Of a stretch of DNA of 64,000 nt, positions 18,064 to 26,229 are shown in pieces; the first letter of the stretch is position 1, and every line of letters begins with the position of its first letter. A program made the position numbers and the translations under genes. Below the pieces are notes generated by a model, which was not told the DNA's origin, did not search any database, and saw only the letters and a program-made list of their open reading frames with translations. The DNA comes from Mycolicibacterium madagascariense. Lineage in GTDB: Bacteria; Actinomycetota; Actinomycetes; Mycobacteriales; Mycobacteriaceae. The DNA is taken from contig NZ_AP022610.1 in the NCBI RefSeq assembly GCF_010729665.1, forward strand, positions 868,001 through 932,000, written 5' to 3'.

Positions 18064-19377
18064 GTGGCACGAACCCCCACCGCGGAACCGCGGTCGAGCT
18101 TTGCCGAATCCTTCGCGGGCGTGGACTCCGCGGCCGATGCCGAGCGGCGTCGCGGGCTGCGCCGGATGAAGGTCGTCGCGCTGAGCTTCCTGCTCGGCGC
18201 GCTCCTCGTCTACGTCGTCACCAAGATCGTCGGCACGCACGGGTGGCTGGGCTACGTCAACGCCGCCGCCGAGGCGGGCATGGTGGGCGGGCTCGCCGAC
18301 TGGTTTGCGGTCACGGCGCTGTTCAAGCATCCGCTGGGCATCCCGATTCCGCACACCGCGATCATCAAGCGCAAGAAGGACCAGCTGGGCGAGGGGCTCG
18401 GCTCGTTCGTGCGCGAGAACTTCATGTCGCCCGAGGTGATCGAGACCAAGATCCGCGAAGCCGACGTCGCGAGCCGCACGGGCAAGTGGCTCGCCGACAC
18501 GCGCAACGCCGAGCGGGTGGCCGCCGAGGCCTCGACGGTGTTGCGGGTGATCGTCGAGATGCTGCGCGACGAGGACGTCCAGCAGGTGCTGGACAAGATG
18601 ATCGTCAAGCGCATCGCGCAGCCGCAGTGGGGGCCGCCGGCGGGCCGGGTGCTCTCCAGCCTGCTCGAGGAGCATCGGCAGGAGGCGCTGCTGCAGCTGC
18701 TCGCCGACCGCGCGTTCGAATGGTCGCTGGGCGCCGACGACATCATCGAGCGCGTCATCGAGCGGGACTCGCCGACGTGGACACCCCGGTGGGTCGACAG
18801 CCTGGTGGGCGACCGGATCCACCGCGAGCTGATGGACTTCACCGACAAGGTGCGCCGCAATCCCGACCACGAGCTGCGGCGGTCGGCGACGAAGTTCCTC
18901 TTTGAGTTCGCCGACGACCTGCAGAACGACGAGGCGACCATTGCCAGGGCCGAGAAGGTCAAGGACCAGATCATGGCCCGCGAAGAGGTGACGAAGGCCG
19001 CGGAGACGGCGTGGACGACGGCCAAGCGCATCTTCATGGAGTCCGTCGACGACCCGCAGTCGACGCTGCGCACCAGGATCGCCGACTCGGTGGTGCACAT
19101 CGGGGAGTCGCTGCGCGATGACGCCAACCTGCGCGACAAGGTCGACAACTGGATCGTCAGGGCCGCCCAGCACCTCGTCTCGCAGTATGGGACGGAGATC
19201 ACAGCAATCATCACCGACACCATCGAGCGCTGGGACGCCGACGAGGCGAGCCGTCGCATCGAGCTGCACGTCGGCCGTGACCTGCAGTTCATTCGCATCA
19301 ACGGCACGGTCGTCGGCTCGGTCGCGGGGTTGATCATCTTCTCGATCGGTGAACTGGTCAGCCATCTCTCGCATTAG
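18064..19377 (+). CDS. DUF445 membrane protein
   Basis: 437 residues, matching the Rv0473 family. A hydrophobic segment at about 36-58 is followed by the DUF445 hallmark NAAAEAGMVGGLADWFAVTALFKHPLG (YjiN type). A long helical, charged region comes next, and a second hydrophobic segment lies at the C-terminus (GSVAGLIIFSIGELV). The protein probably spans the membrane twice with a large domain between. Its function is unknown. GTG 18064 was chosen; ATG 18046 is in frame. It is divergent from the TetR gene. Confidence 0.86.
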   Translation: MARTPTAEPRSSFAESFAGVDSAADAERRRGLRRMKVVALSFLLGALLVYVVTKIVGTHGWLGYVNAAAEAGMVGGLADWFAVTALFKHPLGIPIPHTAIIKRKKDQLGEGLGSFVRENFMSPEVIETKIREADVASRTGKWLADTRNAERVAAEASTVLRVIVEMLRDEDVQQVLDKMIVKRIAQPQWGPPAGRVLSSLLEEHRQEALLQLLADRAFEWSLGADDIIERVIERDSPTWTPRWVDSLVGDRIHRELMDFTDKVRRNPDHELRRSATKFLFEFADDLQNDEATIARAEKVKDQIMAREEVTKAAETAWTTAKRIFMESVDDPQSTLRTRIADSVVHIGESLRDDANLRDKVDNWIVRAAQHLVSQYGTEITAIITDTIERWDADEASRRIELHVGRDLQFIRINGTVVGSVAGLIIFSIGELVSHLSH

Positions 19378-19378
19378 C

Positions 19379-19404
19379 GCTAACAAGCGCTTGCAATAGT
19401 TAGC
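19379..19404. promoter_or_regulatory. nested palindrome at the promoter of the XRE gene
   Basis: GCTAAC (19379-19384) pairs with GTTAGC (19399-19404) across 14 bases that include the palindrome CAAGCGCTTG (19384-19393). It overlaps the -35 element of the promoter below, so it is a likely operator, probably for the XRE protein itself. Confidence 0.55.
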
Positions 19405-19419
19405 ACCCCGTTCTACGGT
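19391..19419 (+). promoter_or_regulatory. promoter of the XRE regulator gene
   Basis: TTGCAA (19391-19396) and TACGGT (19414-19419) are spaced exactly 17 bases apart. The expected start near 19426 leaves a leader of about 37 bases with GAAGGGG (19451-19457) before ATG 19463. Confidence 0.5.
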
Positions 19420-19462
19420 GGTGTTCGAAGCAATTCGGATACCCGATGTGGAAGGGGACGGC

Positions 19463-19855
19463 ATGCCGCAGGACGAGAACCTTGCCGCCGTCGTCTCCAC
19501 CGCCGCACAGGACATCGGAGGCTTCATCCGTAGCCAGCGCGAAGCTGCGCAGGTTTCGGTGCGGCAGCTGGCCGAGAAGGCCGGTGTCAGCAATCCCTAC
19601 CTCAGCCAGATCGAGCGGGGATTGCGGAAACCTTCTGCAGAGGTGCTCAACCAGATCGCCAAGGCGCTTCGGGTCTCTGCGGACGTGCTCTACGTCAGGG
19701 CCGGACTTCTCGAACCCAGCGAGCCGAGCGAGGTTCGCGACGCGATCGTCATGGACAGCGCGATCACCGAGCGGCAGAAGCAGGTGCTGCTCGACATCTA
19801 CACCTCGTTCCGTGAGCAGAACGAGGCCTTGGATGCGGAGCCAGCCACTGACTGA
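19463..19855 (+). CDS. small XRE-family transcriptional regulator (Rv0474-like)
   Basis: 130 residues. The helix-turn-helix is [24 protein letters not shown], followed by an acidic helical tail. The M. tuberculosis homologue Rv0474 has been described as a copper-responsive regulator; no obvious metal-binding cluster is visible here. ATG 19463 has GAAGGGG 5 bases upstream, so I prefer it to the upstream in-frame GTG codons at 19418 and 19421, which overlap the -10 region. It lies just upstream of hbhA and is divergent from nothing, so it may share a transcript with hbhA. Confidence 0.88.
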   Translation: MPQDENLAAVVSTAAQDIGGFIRSQREAAQVSVRQLAEKAGVSNPYLSQIERGLRKPSAEVLNQIAKALRVSADVLYVRAGLLEPSEPSEVRDAIVMDSAITERQKQVLLDIYTSFREQNEALDAEPATD

Positions 19856-19911
19856 CATCCGACCATCTGCTGAAACAGCCAACCGAAACGACGTCCGAGA
19901 GGAAGAAGACC

Positions 19912-20589
19912 ATGGCCGAGAAGAACCAGCCCACCGTTGAAGACCTGAAGGCCCCGCTGCTTGCCGCCGTCGGCGCCGCCGATCTGGCGCTCGCGACCGT
20001 GAACGAGATCGTGACGAGCCTGCGCGAGCGTGCCGAGGAGGCCCGCTCCGAGGCCTCGACGCGCGCCGAAGAGCGCCGCGCCCAGCTGAGCAAGCTGCAG
20101 GAGGAGCTGCCCAACCAGGTCGCCGAACTGCGCGAGAAGCTGAGCTCCGACGAGCTGCGCAAGGCCGCCGAGGGCTACGCCGAGGCCGCGACCGCGCAGT
20201 ACAACAAGCTCGTCGAGCGTGGCGAGGAGGCGCTGACGCGTCTGCGCAGCACGCCCGCGCTCGAGGAGGCCGCCAGCCGCGTCGAGAGCGTCACCGACCA
20301 GGCCGTCGAGCTGACCCAGGATGCCCTCGGCACCGTCGCCTCGCAGACCCGCGCGGTCGGCGAGCGCGCCGCCAAGCTGGTGGGCGTCGAGCTGCCCAGC
20401 AAGGCCGCCGAGGCCGTCACCCCGGTGCAGCGCGCCGCGAAGAACGCGCCCCTGGACAAGGCCCCCGCCAAGGCGCCGGCGAAGGCCCCCGCCAAGGCCG
20501 CGGCGCCGGTGAAGGCCCCCGCCAAGAAGGCGCCCGCCAAGAAGGCTCCGGCCAAGAAGGCGCCCGCCAAGAAGGTCACCCAGAAGTAG
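19912..20589 (+). CDS. hbhA: heparin-binding hemagglutinin HbhA
   Basis: 225 residues. A long coiled-coil region (about 20-125, rich in Glu/Arg/Ala) precedes a C-terminal lysine/alanine/proline domain with repeats of [11 protein letters not shown]. These repeats bind heparan sulfate and, in pathogenic species, promote adhesion to epithelial cells; in saprophytes a surface or envelope role is likelier. ATG 19912 follows GAGAGGAAGAAG. It lies 56 bases after the XRE gene. A 14-bp GC palindrome (20611-20624) follows the stop. Confidence 0.95.
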   Translation: MAEKNQPTVEDLKAPLLAAVGAADLALATVNEIVTSLRERAEEARSEASTRAEERRAQLSKLQEELPNQVAELREKLSSDELRKAAEGYAEAATAQYNKLVERGEEALTRLRSTPALEEAASRVESVTDQAVELTQDALGTVASQTRAVGERAAKLVGVELPSKAAEAVTPVQRAAKNAPLDKAPAKAPAKAPAKAAAPVKAPAKKAPAKKAPAKKAPAKKVTQK

Positions 20590-20610
20590 GTCGGCGACCT
20601 GCCCCGACGA

Positions 20611-20624
20611 GCCGCCGCGGCGGC
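20611..20624. repeat. GC-rich palindrome GCCGCCGCGGCGGC
   Basis: A perfect 14-bp palindrome without loop or T-run lies 22 bases after hbhA. It might contribute to termination, but could be chance in GC-rich DNA. Confidence 0.25.
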
Positions 20625-20651
20625 GAGTCGACCAAGGGGACGTAACCCGCA

Positions 20652-20657
20652 TAGGCT
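20652..20657 (+). promoter_or_regulatory. -10 hexamer TAGGCT, leaderless promoter
   Basis: TAGGCT ends 6 nt before GTG 20664, identical in sequence and spacing to the lpdC promoter. Confidence 0.55.
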
Positions 20658-20663
20658 TGGAGC

Positions 20664-20948
20664 GTGATGCTTCAAAACCTGGCGAGTTACGTCCTCTTCG
20701 CCATTCAGGTGGGCGTTCTCCTCGCGGGGTTGTACGCCTTCGTGCACGCGGCGCTGCAGCGCACCGATGCCTACCCCGCCGCCGAGAAGCTCAGCAAGCC
20801 GATCTGGTTGGCCATCCTCGGCGGGACGGGCGTGTTGGGATTCCTCTTGCCGCCTCCGGTCGGCTCGGCGATCGCGGCGTGCGCCGTCGGCATCTACCTC
20901 GTCGACGTCAGGCCCAAGATCCTCGAGGTCCAGGGGAAGTCGCGATAG
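20664..20948 (+). CDS. DUF2516 membrane protein (Rv0476-like)
   Basis: 94 residues with hydrophobic segments at about 8-30, 47-63 and 66-82. The sequence [20 protein letters not shown] and the short polar C-terminus fit the small DUF2516 family of actinobacteria. No function is known. GTG 20664 is predicted to be leaderless; ATG 20667 would also work. Two further genes (DUF2599 protein and deoC) follow in the same direction with tiny gaps, so this promoter probably serves all three. Confidence 0.78.
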   Translation: MMLQNLASYVLFAIQVGVLLAGLYAFVHAALQRTDAYPAAEKLSKPIWLAILGGTGVLGFLLPPPVGSAIAACAVGIYLVDVRPKILEVQGKSR

Positions 20949-20953
20949 CCCGC

Positions 20954-21391
20954 ATGCTGCATCTGTTCGCCGCCGTGGCGGCGGCCGTCGTCCTGGCTGG
21001 GGTGATGGCAACGGGGGTCGTGGCGACGGGCCAGGCGCCCACCGCGGCCGCGGATCCCGCCGCCGCTCCGCCCTTCATCGACCACACCGAGTGGACCCAT
21101 TGGAACGGCCTGTCGAGTCTGCACGTGTACCCGACCGCCGCGGGCCGGCGCGCCGCCGCCGAGTTCAACGAGGACGCCCAGGGGCAGGAGGCGTGGACCG
21201 AGGTGCTGCGGCTGTCCCCCGACGCCGACACCCCGGGGATGCGCGCGCAGTTCCTCTGCCACTGGGCGTTCGCCGAGAAGGTGCAGCCCGGCAAGACCAG
21301 CTGGAATCTCGAGCCATGGCGCCCGGTGGTCAGCGACCAGACGATGGTCGACACCCGCTGCAACCCCGGTGGCGCCGAGGAGCCGTCCTGA
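20954..21391 (+). CDS. secreted DUF2599 protein (Rv0477-like)
   Basis: 145 residues. A signal peptide ([20 protein letters not shown]) is followed by a mature domain with [23 protein letters not shown] and two cysteines (in FLCHWAF and DTRCNPG) that could form a disulfide, fitting DUF2599. It is a small exported protein of unknown role. It starts 5 bases after the DUF2516 stop, and its own stop overlaps the deoC start as TGATG. Confidence 0.8.
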   Translation: MLHLFAAVAAAVVLAGVMATGVVATGQAPTAAADPAAAPPFIDHTEWTHWNGLSSLHVYPTAAGRRAAAEFNEDAQGQEAWTEVLRLSPDADTPGMRAQFLCHWAFAEKVQPGKTSWNLEPWRPVVSDQTMVDTRCNPGGAEEPS

Positions 21392-22062
21392 TGACCTGGA
21401 CCAGGGCCGCCGTGGCCGCGATGGTCGACCACACCCTGCTCAAGCCGGAGGCGAGGGCGGCCGACGTGTCGGCACTGGTAGCCGAGGCGGCCGACCTCGG
21501 CGTCTACGCGGTGTGCGTGTCGCCGTCGCTGGTGCCCGTCGCCGCAGGCGGATCGTCGGGTCTGGTGATCGCCGCGGTCGCCGGGTTCCCCTCGGGCAAG
21601 CACGTCTCGGACATCAAGGCGCAGGAGGCCGCACTGGCCGTCGCCGCGGGTGCCGGTGAGGTCGACATGGTCATCGACGTGGGCGCGGCGGTGGCCGGCG
21701 ACCTCGCGGCCGTCCGCGCCGACGTCGCTGCCGTCCGCGCCGCGGTCCCGGATGCGGTGCTGAAGGTCATCGTCGAGTCCGCCGCGCTCCTGACGCTCGC
21801 CGGTGAGCAGACGCTGGTCGAGGTGTGCCGGGCGGCGGCCGAGGCGGGCGCCGAATTCGTCAAGACCTCGACGGGCTTTCACCCCGCGGGCGGCGCGTCG
21901 GTTCGTGCCGTCGAGATCATGGCCGCCACCGTCGGCCCGACCGTGGCCGTCAAGGCCAGCGGCGGCATCCGGACCGCCGCCGACGCCGTCGCCATGCTCG
22001 ACGCGGGCGCGACGCGGCTCGGACTATCCGGCACCCGCGCGGTGCTCGACGGGCTGTCCTAG
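21391..22062 (+). CDS. deoC: deoxyribose-phosphate aldolase
   Basis: 223 residues. It cleaves 2-deoxyribose-5-phosphate to glyceraldehyde-3-phosphate and acetaldehyde in nucleoside salvage. Motifs are [10 protein letters not shown] at the N-terminus, the Schiff-base lysine in [11 protein letters not shown], and [13 protein letters not shown]. Its ATG overlaps the stop of the DUF2599 gene, so translation is coupled. Its TAG stop shares the palindrome CTAG (22059-22062) with the stop codon of the convergent DUF2993 gene. Confidence 0.96.
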   Translation: MTWTRAAVAAMVDHTLLKPEARAADVSALVAEAADLGVYAVCVSPSLVPVAAGGSSGLVIAAVAGFPSGKHVSDIKAQEAALAVAAGAGEVDMVIDVGAAVAGDLAAVRADVAAVRAAVPDAVLKVIVESAALLTLAGEQTLVEVCRAAAEAGAEFVKTSTGFHPAGGASVRAVEIMAATVGPTVAVKASGGIRTAADAVAMLDAGATRLGLSGTRAVLDGLS

Positions 22063-23018
22063 AGACCGGCGAAGCAGGGGTCCTGGCTGTTGCCGTTGCT
22101 CGCGGGGATGGAGGCGTTGCGCGTCGAGAACTTGCTGACCACGCCCGAATCGGTGACCTGCACGCTGTCGGCGTGCACGCCGAGCGGGTAGTTCTGCGTC
22201 AGCTGTCCGCTGAACGCGTCGAGTGCGGGCTGCACGGTCTCCCTCGGCAGCGTGAACCCCAGGCCGGTCAGCTGCTGCACCTGCAGGGAGATGCCGTTGT
22301 TCACGACCTCCGGCTTGACCACGATGCTGCCGAGCATGCCCTCGAGGTCGACCGTGCCGTCGGCGGCGTTGGTCTTGACGCCCGTGACGAAGCCGCCGAT
22401 GAGGGGGATCGAGTTCTGGATGGTCTGTTTGATGCCGTCGGTCGACCACGTGAGCGTCGCGTCGAGCGCACCGATCGAGCCCGACGAGGAGCCGCTCTTG
22501 TCGATGCGCACGTCGTCGATGGAGATCTGGGCCTTCATGCCCTTGATGTTGCGGATCTGATTGCCGGCCGTGGTGACCGAGATGGTGTCGTAGTGGCTCG
22601 TCGCGTACTGGTAAAGGAACGGCGGGAATTTGGCGAACGACACGGTCACGTCGTCCTGGATCTCGCACTTCGTGGTGGCCGAGACGATCGAGTCGGCCCG
22701 CTGGCGCGCGTAGATCTCGCCCCCGACTAGGGCCGCCGCGCCGATCGCGAGCACGATGACGACCACCAGCACGATCGACAGGGGATCGCGCAGGAAGCCG
22801 AACCGTCCGCCACCGGACTCGTCGTGGTCACCGGCCTGCGCCGGCGAATGACCCTGTGCGGGCGGATATCCCTGCGCCGGCGGGTAGCCCTGCGCCGGCG
22901 AGTAGCCCTGCGGAGGTGGACCCGCGTACGGCGGCCCCGCCGGGTGCCCCGGCTGGGGCTGCTGCGGCTGGGGTTGCTGGTTGGCCGGTCGGGCCCACTG
23001 CTCGGAGGGGTCGGTCAC
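22059..23018 (-). CDS. DUF2993 membrane-anchored protein (Rv0479c-like)
   Basis: 319 residues. A Pro/Gln/Gly-rich cytoplasmic N-terminus contains repeats of GYPPAQ (about residues 40-60). One transmembrane helix follows (about 82-104, [21 protein letters not shown]), then an exported DUF2993 domain. DUF2993 proteins are lipid-binding-like; one mycobacterial member, LmeA, acts in lipomannan synthesis, but this is a separate paralogue. GTG 23018 overlaps the stop of the upstream hydrolase gene (GTGA). CACAAT lies 7 nt upstream and could add a leaderless promoter. The C-terminus has a single Cys near [10 protein letters not shown]. Confidence 0.85.
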   Translation of the reverse strand: MTDPSEQWARPANQQPQPQQPQPGHPAGPPYAGPPPQGYSPAQGYPPAQGYPPAQGHSPAQAGDHDESGGGRFGFLRDPLSIVLVVVIVLAIGAAALVGGEIYARQRADSIVSATTKCEIQDDVTVSFAKFPPFLYQYATSHYDTISVTTAGNQIRNIKGMKAQISIDDVRIDKSGSSSGSIGALDATLTWSTDGIKQTIQNSIPLIGGFVTGVKTNAADGTVDLEGMLGSIVVKPEVVNNGISLQVQQLTGLGFTLPRETVQPALDAFSGQLTQNYPLGVHADSVQVTDSGVVSKFSTRNASIPASNGNSQDPCFAGL

Positions 23019-23830
23019 CCCAGCGATTGTGCCCTACTCGTCTGAGCGAACCCGGCCCGGTTGCGCAGCACCGCGATGGCGTCGCGCGCCGGACCGACGG
23101 CGTCGAGGTCGACGTCGACGACCACGAGTTGCGGATCGGGTCCGGCCATGGCGACGACGTCACCGACCGGCGAGCACACCAGGCTGCCGCCGACGCCCGT
23201 CGGCCCCGCGGCGGCGATCTCGTCGCCGGGGTAGGCCTGGCCGACCGCGGCGAGGACGCTGGTGCAGTCGAGTGCGCGCGCCCGCGCCAGCAGCGTCCAC
23301 TGGTCGAGCTTGCCGGGGCCCGAGCCCCACGACGCGTGCACGGTGACGAGCTGGGCGCCGCGCTGGGCGAGCTCGACGTAGAGCTCGGGGAACCGGATGT
23401 CGTAACAGGTCGTCAGACCGACGTCGACGCCGTCGACCGTGATGAGCGTGGGCTCGAAACCCGGTGCGACGGTGCGTGATTCGGTGAATCCGAAGGCGTC
23501 GTACAGGTAGATCTTGTGGTAGTGCGCGTCGACGCCGGGGCCGGCCGCCACCAGTGTGTTGGTGACCCGCCCGTCGTCGCTGGGGCAGAACATCCCCGCG
23601 ACGACCACGATGCCCGCCTGCTCGGCGACGGCGCGGACCCCGTCGGCCCACGGCCCGTCGAGCGGTTGGGCGATGGGCTTGAGGGACACCCCGAACCGGC
23701 ACATCGTGGCCTCCGGGAACAGCACCATGGCCGCGCCCGCGTCGGCGGCGCGCCGGGTGTGGTCTTCGACGAGCGCGAGGTTCGCCGCCGGGTCGGTGCC
23801 ACTCTGGATCTGCGCCAAGGCAATCCGCAT
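23015..23830 (-). CDS. carbon-nitrogen hydrolase (nitrilase/omega-amidase superfamily)
   Basis: 271 residues, matching the Rv0480c family. The catalytic triad is visible: Glu in LFPEATMCRFG, Lys in HYHKIYLYDAFG and Cys in GLTTCYDIRFPELY. These enzymes hydrolyse amide or nitrile bonds, often for metabolite repair; the exact substrate cannot be told. TAGGCT at 23837-23842 (minus strand) is 6 nt before the ATG and predicts a leaderless mRNA. The stop overlaps the GTG of the DUF2993 gene, so the two are coupled. Confidence 0.93.
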   Translation of the reverse strand: MRIALAQIQSGTDPAANLALVEDHTRRAADAGAAMVLFPEATMCRFGVSLKPIAQPLDGPWADGVRAVAEQAGIVVVAGMFCPSDDGRVTNTLVAAGPGVDAHYHKIYLYDAFGFTESRTVAPGFEPTLITVDGVDVGLTTCYDIRFPELYVELAQRGAQLVTVHASWGSGPGKLDQWTLLARARALDCTSVLAAVGQAYPGDEIAAAGPTGVGGSLVCSPVGDVVAMAGPDPQLVVVDVDLDAVGPARDAIAVLRNRAGFAQTSRAQSLG

Positions 23831-23836
23831 TCCGAC

Positions 23837-23842
23837 AGCCTA
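23837..23842 (-). promoter_or_regulatory. -10 hexamer TAGGCT of the carbon-nitrogen hydrolase gene
   Basis: Read on the minus strand, TAGGCT is followed by GTCGGA and the ATG at 23830. Confidence 0.55.
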
Positions 23843-23849
23843 GTGCGGC

Positions 23850-24638
23850 TCAGCGCGGCGCGACGGCTTCCCACGGCACGCAGAGCACGCCGTCGCGCAA
23901 CCGCCGCCGTGGTGGCTCGACCGGATGTCCGTCGTCGGCCAGCGACTGCAGCATCGCTCGCCAGCGCACCCGCGGTCCGAACACCCCGTGTCCGGCGGCG
24001 GCGGCCCACGCCCGGTCGGCGGCGGTCAGCAGGTCGTGGATCGGCTGACCGGGCACGTTGTGGTGGATCAGCGCCTTGGGCAGACGTTCGGCCAGATCGG
24101 AGGGCCGGTCGATGGCGAACGGGTCGCACGCCATGACGAGATTCACCGGTCCGGCGTCGTCGAGCAGCACCCAGCAGCAGCGCCTGCCCAGCTCGTCGCA
24201 CGTGCCGTCGACGACGAGCCCGCCCGGCGCCAGCCGCGTCCGCAGCTGCGCCCACGCCTGCGCCACGTCGTCGACGTGGTACTGACGCAGCACGTTGAAC
24301 GCGCGTACCAGAACGGGTCGCAGGCCCGCGAGTTCGAAGCCGCCGAGCCCGAATTCGACGCCGTCGCGCGCGGGCACCACGCGGTCGGGATGGATCTCCA
24401 GTCCGACGACGCGCACGTCGGGCCGCACGCTGCGGAGTCGGGCCGCCAGCTCGAGCGTCGTCACGGGCAGCGCGCCGTACCCGAGGTCGACGACCAGGGG
24501 ATCGGTGGCCGACAGCAGCGCCGCGCGGACCCGCGGTGCGTGCATCAGCCAGCGGTCGCTGCGCCGCAGCCGGTTGTATCCGGTGGTGCCGCGGGTCGGC
24601 TGACCCAGGGGCGAGGTCAGGCGTTCTCCCTGATCCAC
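23850..24638 (-). CDS. class I SAM-dependent methyltransferase-like protein
   Basis: About 262 residues. The conserved opening QPTRGTTGYNRLRRSDRWL is followed by motif I, VVDLGYGALPVTTLELAARL, and by VVGLEIHPDRV, the acidic motif II region. The middle of the fold carries LAPGGLVVDGTCDELGRR. The substrate is unknown. I chose GTG 24638, which overlaps the end of the upstream DUF2505 gene by 22 bases and keeps the conserved N-terminal block; the next in-frame ATG (24545) would remove it. It is probably in one operon with the DUF2505 gene. Confidence 0.72.
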   Translation of the reverse strand: MDQGERLTSPLGQPTRGTTGYNRLRRSDRWLMHAPRVRAALLSATDPLVVDLGYGALPVTTLELAARLRSVRPDVRVVGLEIHPDRVVPARDGVEFGLGGFELAGLRPVLVRAFNVLRQYHVDDVAQAWAQLRTRLAPGGLVVDGTCDELGRRCCWVLLDDAGPVNLVMACDPFAIDRPSDLAERLPKALIHHNVPGQPIHDLLTAADRAWAAAAGHGVFGPRVRWRAMLQSLADDGHPVEPPRRRLRDGVLCVPWEAVAPR

Positions 24639-25123
24639 GCGGTCGTGAACTGCTGTTCGGAGGTCAGTAGGTCCTTCAGCTGGGCGCCGATGAAGTTCTC
24701 CACCTTGCCGCCGACCAGCGGGATGCGGACCTCGACGGTGGCGGTGACCTCGAGCCGGGAGCCGGCGCCCGACGGCACGAGCGCCATGGTGCCCGACAGC
24801 GTCGCCGGGGCTCCGGTGACCGAGCCCTTCACCGTCGCGGTCGCCCGCCCGTCGGTGACCGGCGTCCAGCGCTCCTCGCGCACGAAGATCAGGTCGCCGC
24901 GGTGGAATTGGGTGACGACGGCGGGCAGCCGGTCGGCGCTGAGCGTCTGGGTGGTGACGACGTCGAGGGTGCCGTCGGCGTCGTGCGTCATCGAGTCGAG
25001 GGACACCGTGTCGGCGCCGGAGTCGGCGAGCCGCTGCAGCCAGTACTGCTCGTCGGCGAACGCCTGATGGATCTGTTCGACGGAGCCGTCGTAGTCGGCG
25101 GCCATGTCGAAGGAACGTGGCAT
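24617..25123 (-). CDS. DUF2505 (START/Bet v1-like) protein
   Basis: 168 residues, matching Rv0481c. Sequence blocks YDGSVEQIHQAFADEQYWLQRL, VREERWTPVTDGRA and PLVGGKVENFIGAQLKDLL fit DUF2505, a helix-grip fold that may bind lipid or another hydrophobic ligand. No signal peptide is seen. The ATG at 25123 is 8 nt from TAGCGT, and the gene is separated by only 26 bases from divergently transcribed murB. Confidence 0.85.
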   Translation of the reverse strand: MPRSFDMAADYDGSVEQIHQAFADEQYWLQRLADSGADTVSLDSMTHDADGTLDVVTTQTLSADRLPAVVTQFHRGDLIFVREERWTPVTDGRATATVKGSVTGAPATLSGTMALVPSGAGSRLEVTATVEVRIPLVGGKVENFIGAQLKDLLTSEQQFTTAWIRENA

Positions 25124-25131
25124 AGCCGCCC

Positions 25132-25141
25132 ACGCTACCGT
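25132..25141. promoter_or_regulatory. overlapping divergent -10 elements for the DUF2505 gene and murB
   Basis: TAGCGT on the minus strand (25137-25132) and TACCGT on the plus strand (25136-25141) share the TA at 25136-25137. Each lies exactly 8 nt from its start codon. Each promoter's -35 region must therefore lie inside the other gene. Confidence 0.55.
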
Positions 25142-25149
25142 TGGGGCCC

Positions 25150-26214
25150 GTGGCCGTTTCGGATATCGCAGGCGTGGCCGTCGAGCGGTCCGTGCCCGTG
25201 GCGCCGATGACCACGCTGCGGGTCGGGCCCGTGGCCAGCCGGGTGATCACCTGCGCCACCACCGACGACCTGGTGCGGGTGCTGCGCGCGCTGCCCGTCG
25301 ACGATCCCGCCGAGCGCACGCTGGTGCTGGCCGGGGGGTCCAACGTCGTCGTGGCCGACGACCTGGCCGACCTGACCGTCGTGCGGGTGGCCAACACCGA
25401 GATCACCGTCGAGGGCGACGTGCTGCGCGCCGAGGCGGGGGCCTCCTGGGACGACGTGGTCGTGACGTCGCTGGCGTACGGGCTGGGCGGACTGGAGTGC
25501 CTGTCCGGGATTCCCGGCTCGACGGGTGCGACGCCGGTGCAGAACGTCGGCGCCTACGGCGTGGAGGTCGCTGACGTGCTCCGCCGGGTCCGGTTGCTGG
25601 ACCGCGGCACGGGGGAGGTGCGCTGGGCAGCGCCGGACGAGCTGCGGTTCGGCTACCGCACCAGCGTCCTGAAGCATTCCTCGCGCGTGGTGGTGCTCGA
25701 GGTCGAGTTCGCGCTCGACCCCGAAAACCGAAGCGCACCAATAAGATACGGCGAATTGGCCAGGGCGCTGGACGTCGCGCCGGGGGCGCGAGCGGAGCCG
25801 ACGCTGGTGCGCGAGCGGGTGCTGGCGCTGCGGGCGGGCAAGGGCATGGTGCTCGACGACGGCGATCCGGACACCTGGAGCGTCGGGTCGTTCTTCACCA
25901 ACCCCGTCGTGTCGGCCGCCGAGTTCGCGCGGCTGAGCGAACAGGTCGACGGTCCCGTGCCGCACTTCCCCGCCCCTGACGGGGTCAAGCTGGCCGCCGC
26001 CTGGCTCGTCGAGCGGGCCGGGTTCGCCAGGGGCTACCCCGGCGACGGGGCCGCGGCCCGGTTGTCGACGAAGCACGCACTGGCCCTCACCAATCGTGGT
26101 GCGGCCACCACCGCAGACCTGTTGGCGCTGGCCAGGACGGTGCGCGACGGCGTGCGGGAGGCCCTGCGGATCGAGCTCACACCCGAGCCGATTCTGGTTG
26201 GCTGCGTTCTCTAG
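25150..26214 (+). CDS. murB: UDP-N-acetylenolpyruvoylglucosamine reductase
   Basis: 354 residues. MurB makes UDP-N-acetylmuramic acid with FAD and NADPH in the second step of peptidoglycan precursor synthesis. The FAD-binding blocks [14 protein letters not shown] and [19 protein letters not shown] are present. The catalytic region includes [11 protein letters not shown] and [16 protein letters not shown] 25150 is preferred over TTG 25141 because the -10 hexamer at 25136-25141 predicts a leaderless transcript from this codon. The L,D-transpeptidase gene follows by 15 bases, so two cell-wall genes are side by side. Confidence 0.97.
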   Translation: MAVSDIAGVAVERSVPVAPMTTLRVGPVASRVITCATTDDLVRVLRALPVDDPAERTLVLAGGSNVVVADDLADLTVVRVANTEITVEGDVLRAEAGASWDDVVVTSLAYGLGGLECLSGIPGSTGATPVQNVGAYGVEVADVLRRVRLLDRGTGEVRWAAPDELRFGYRTSVLKHSSRVVVLEVEFALDPENRSAPIRYGELARALDVAPGARAEPTLVRERVLALRAGKGMVLDDGDPDTWSVGSFFTNPVVSAAEFARLSEQVDGPVPHFPAPDGVKLAAAWLVERAGFARGYPGDGAAARLSTKHALALTNRGAATTADLLALARTVRDGVREALRIELTPEPILVGCVL

Positions 26215-26229
26215 GTACCGTATCTGAAC

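Noticed and set aside
20455..20585. Possible tandem repeat or satellite
   Set aside because: It is the coding sequence of the HbhA Lys/Ala/Pro tail.
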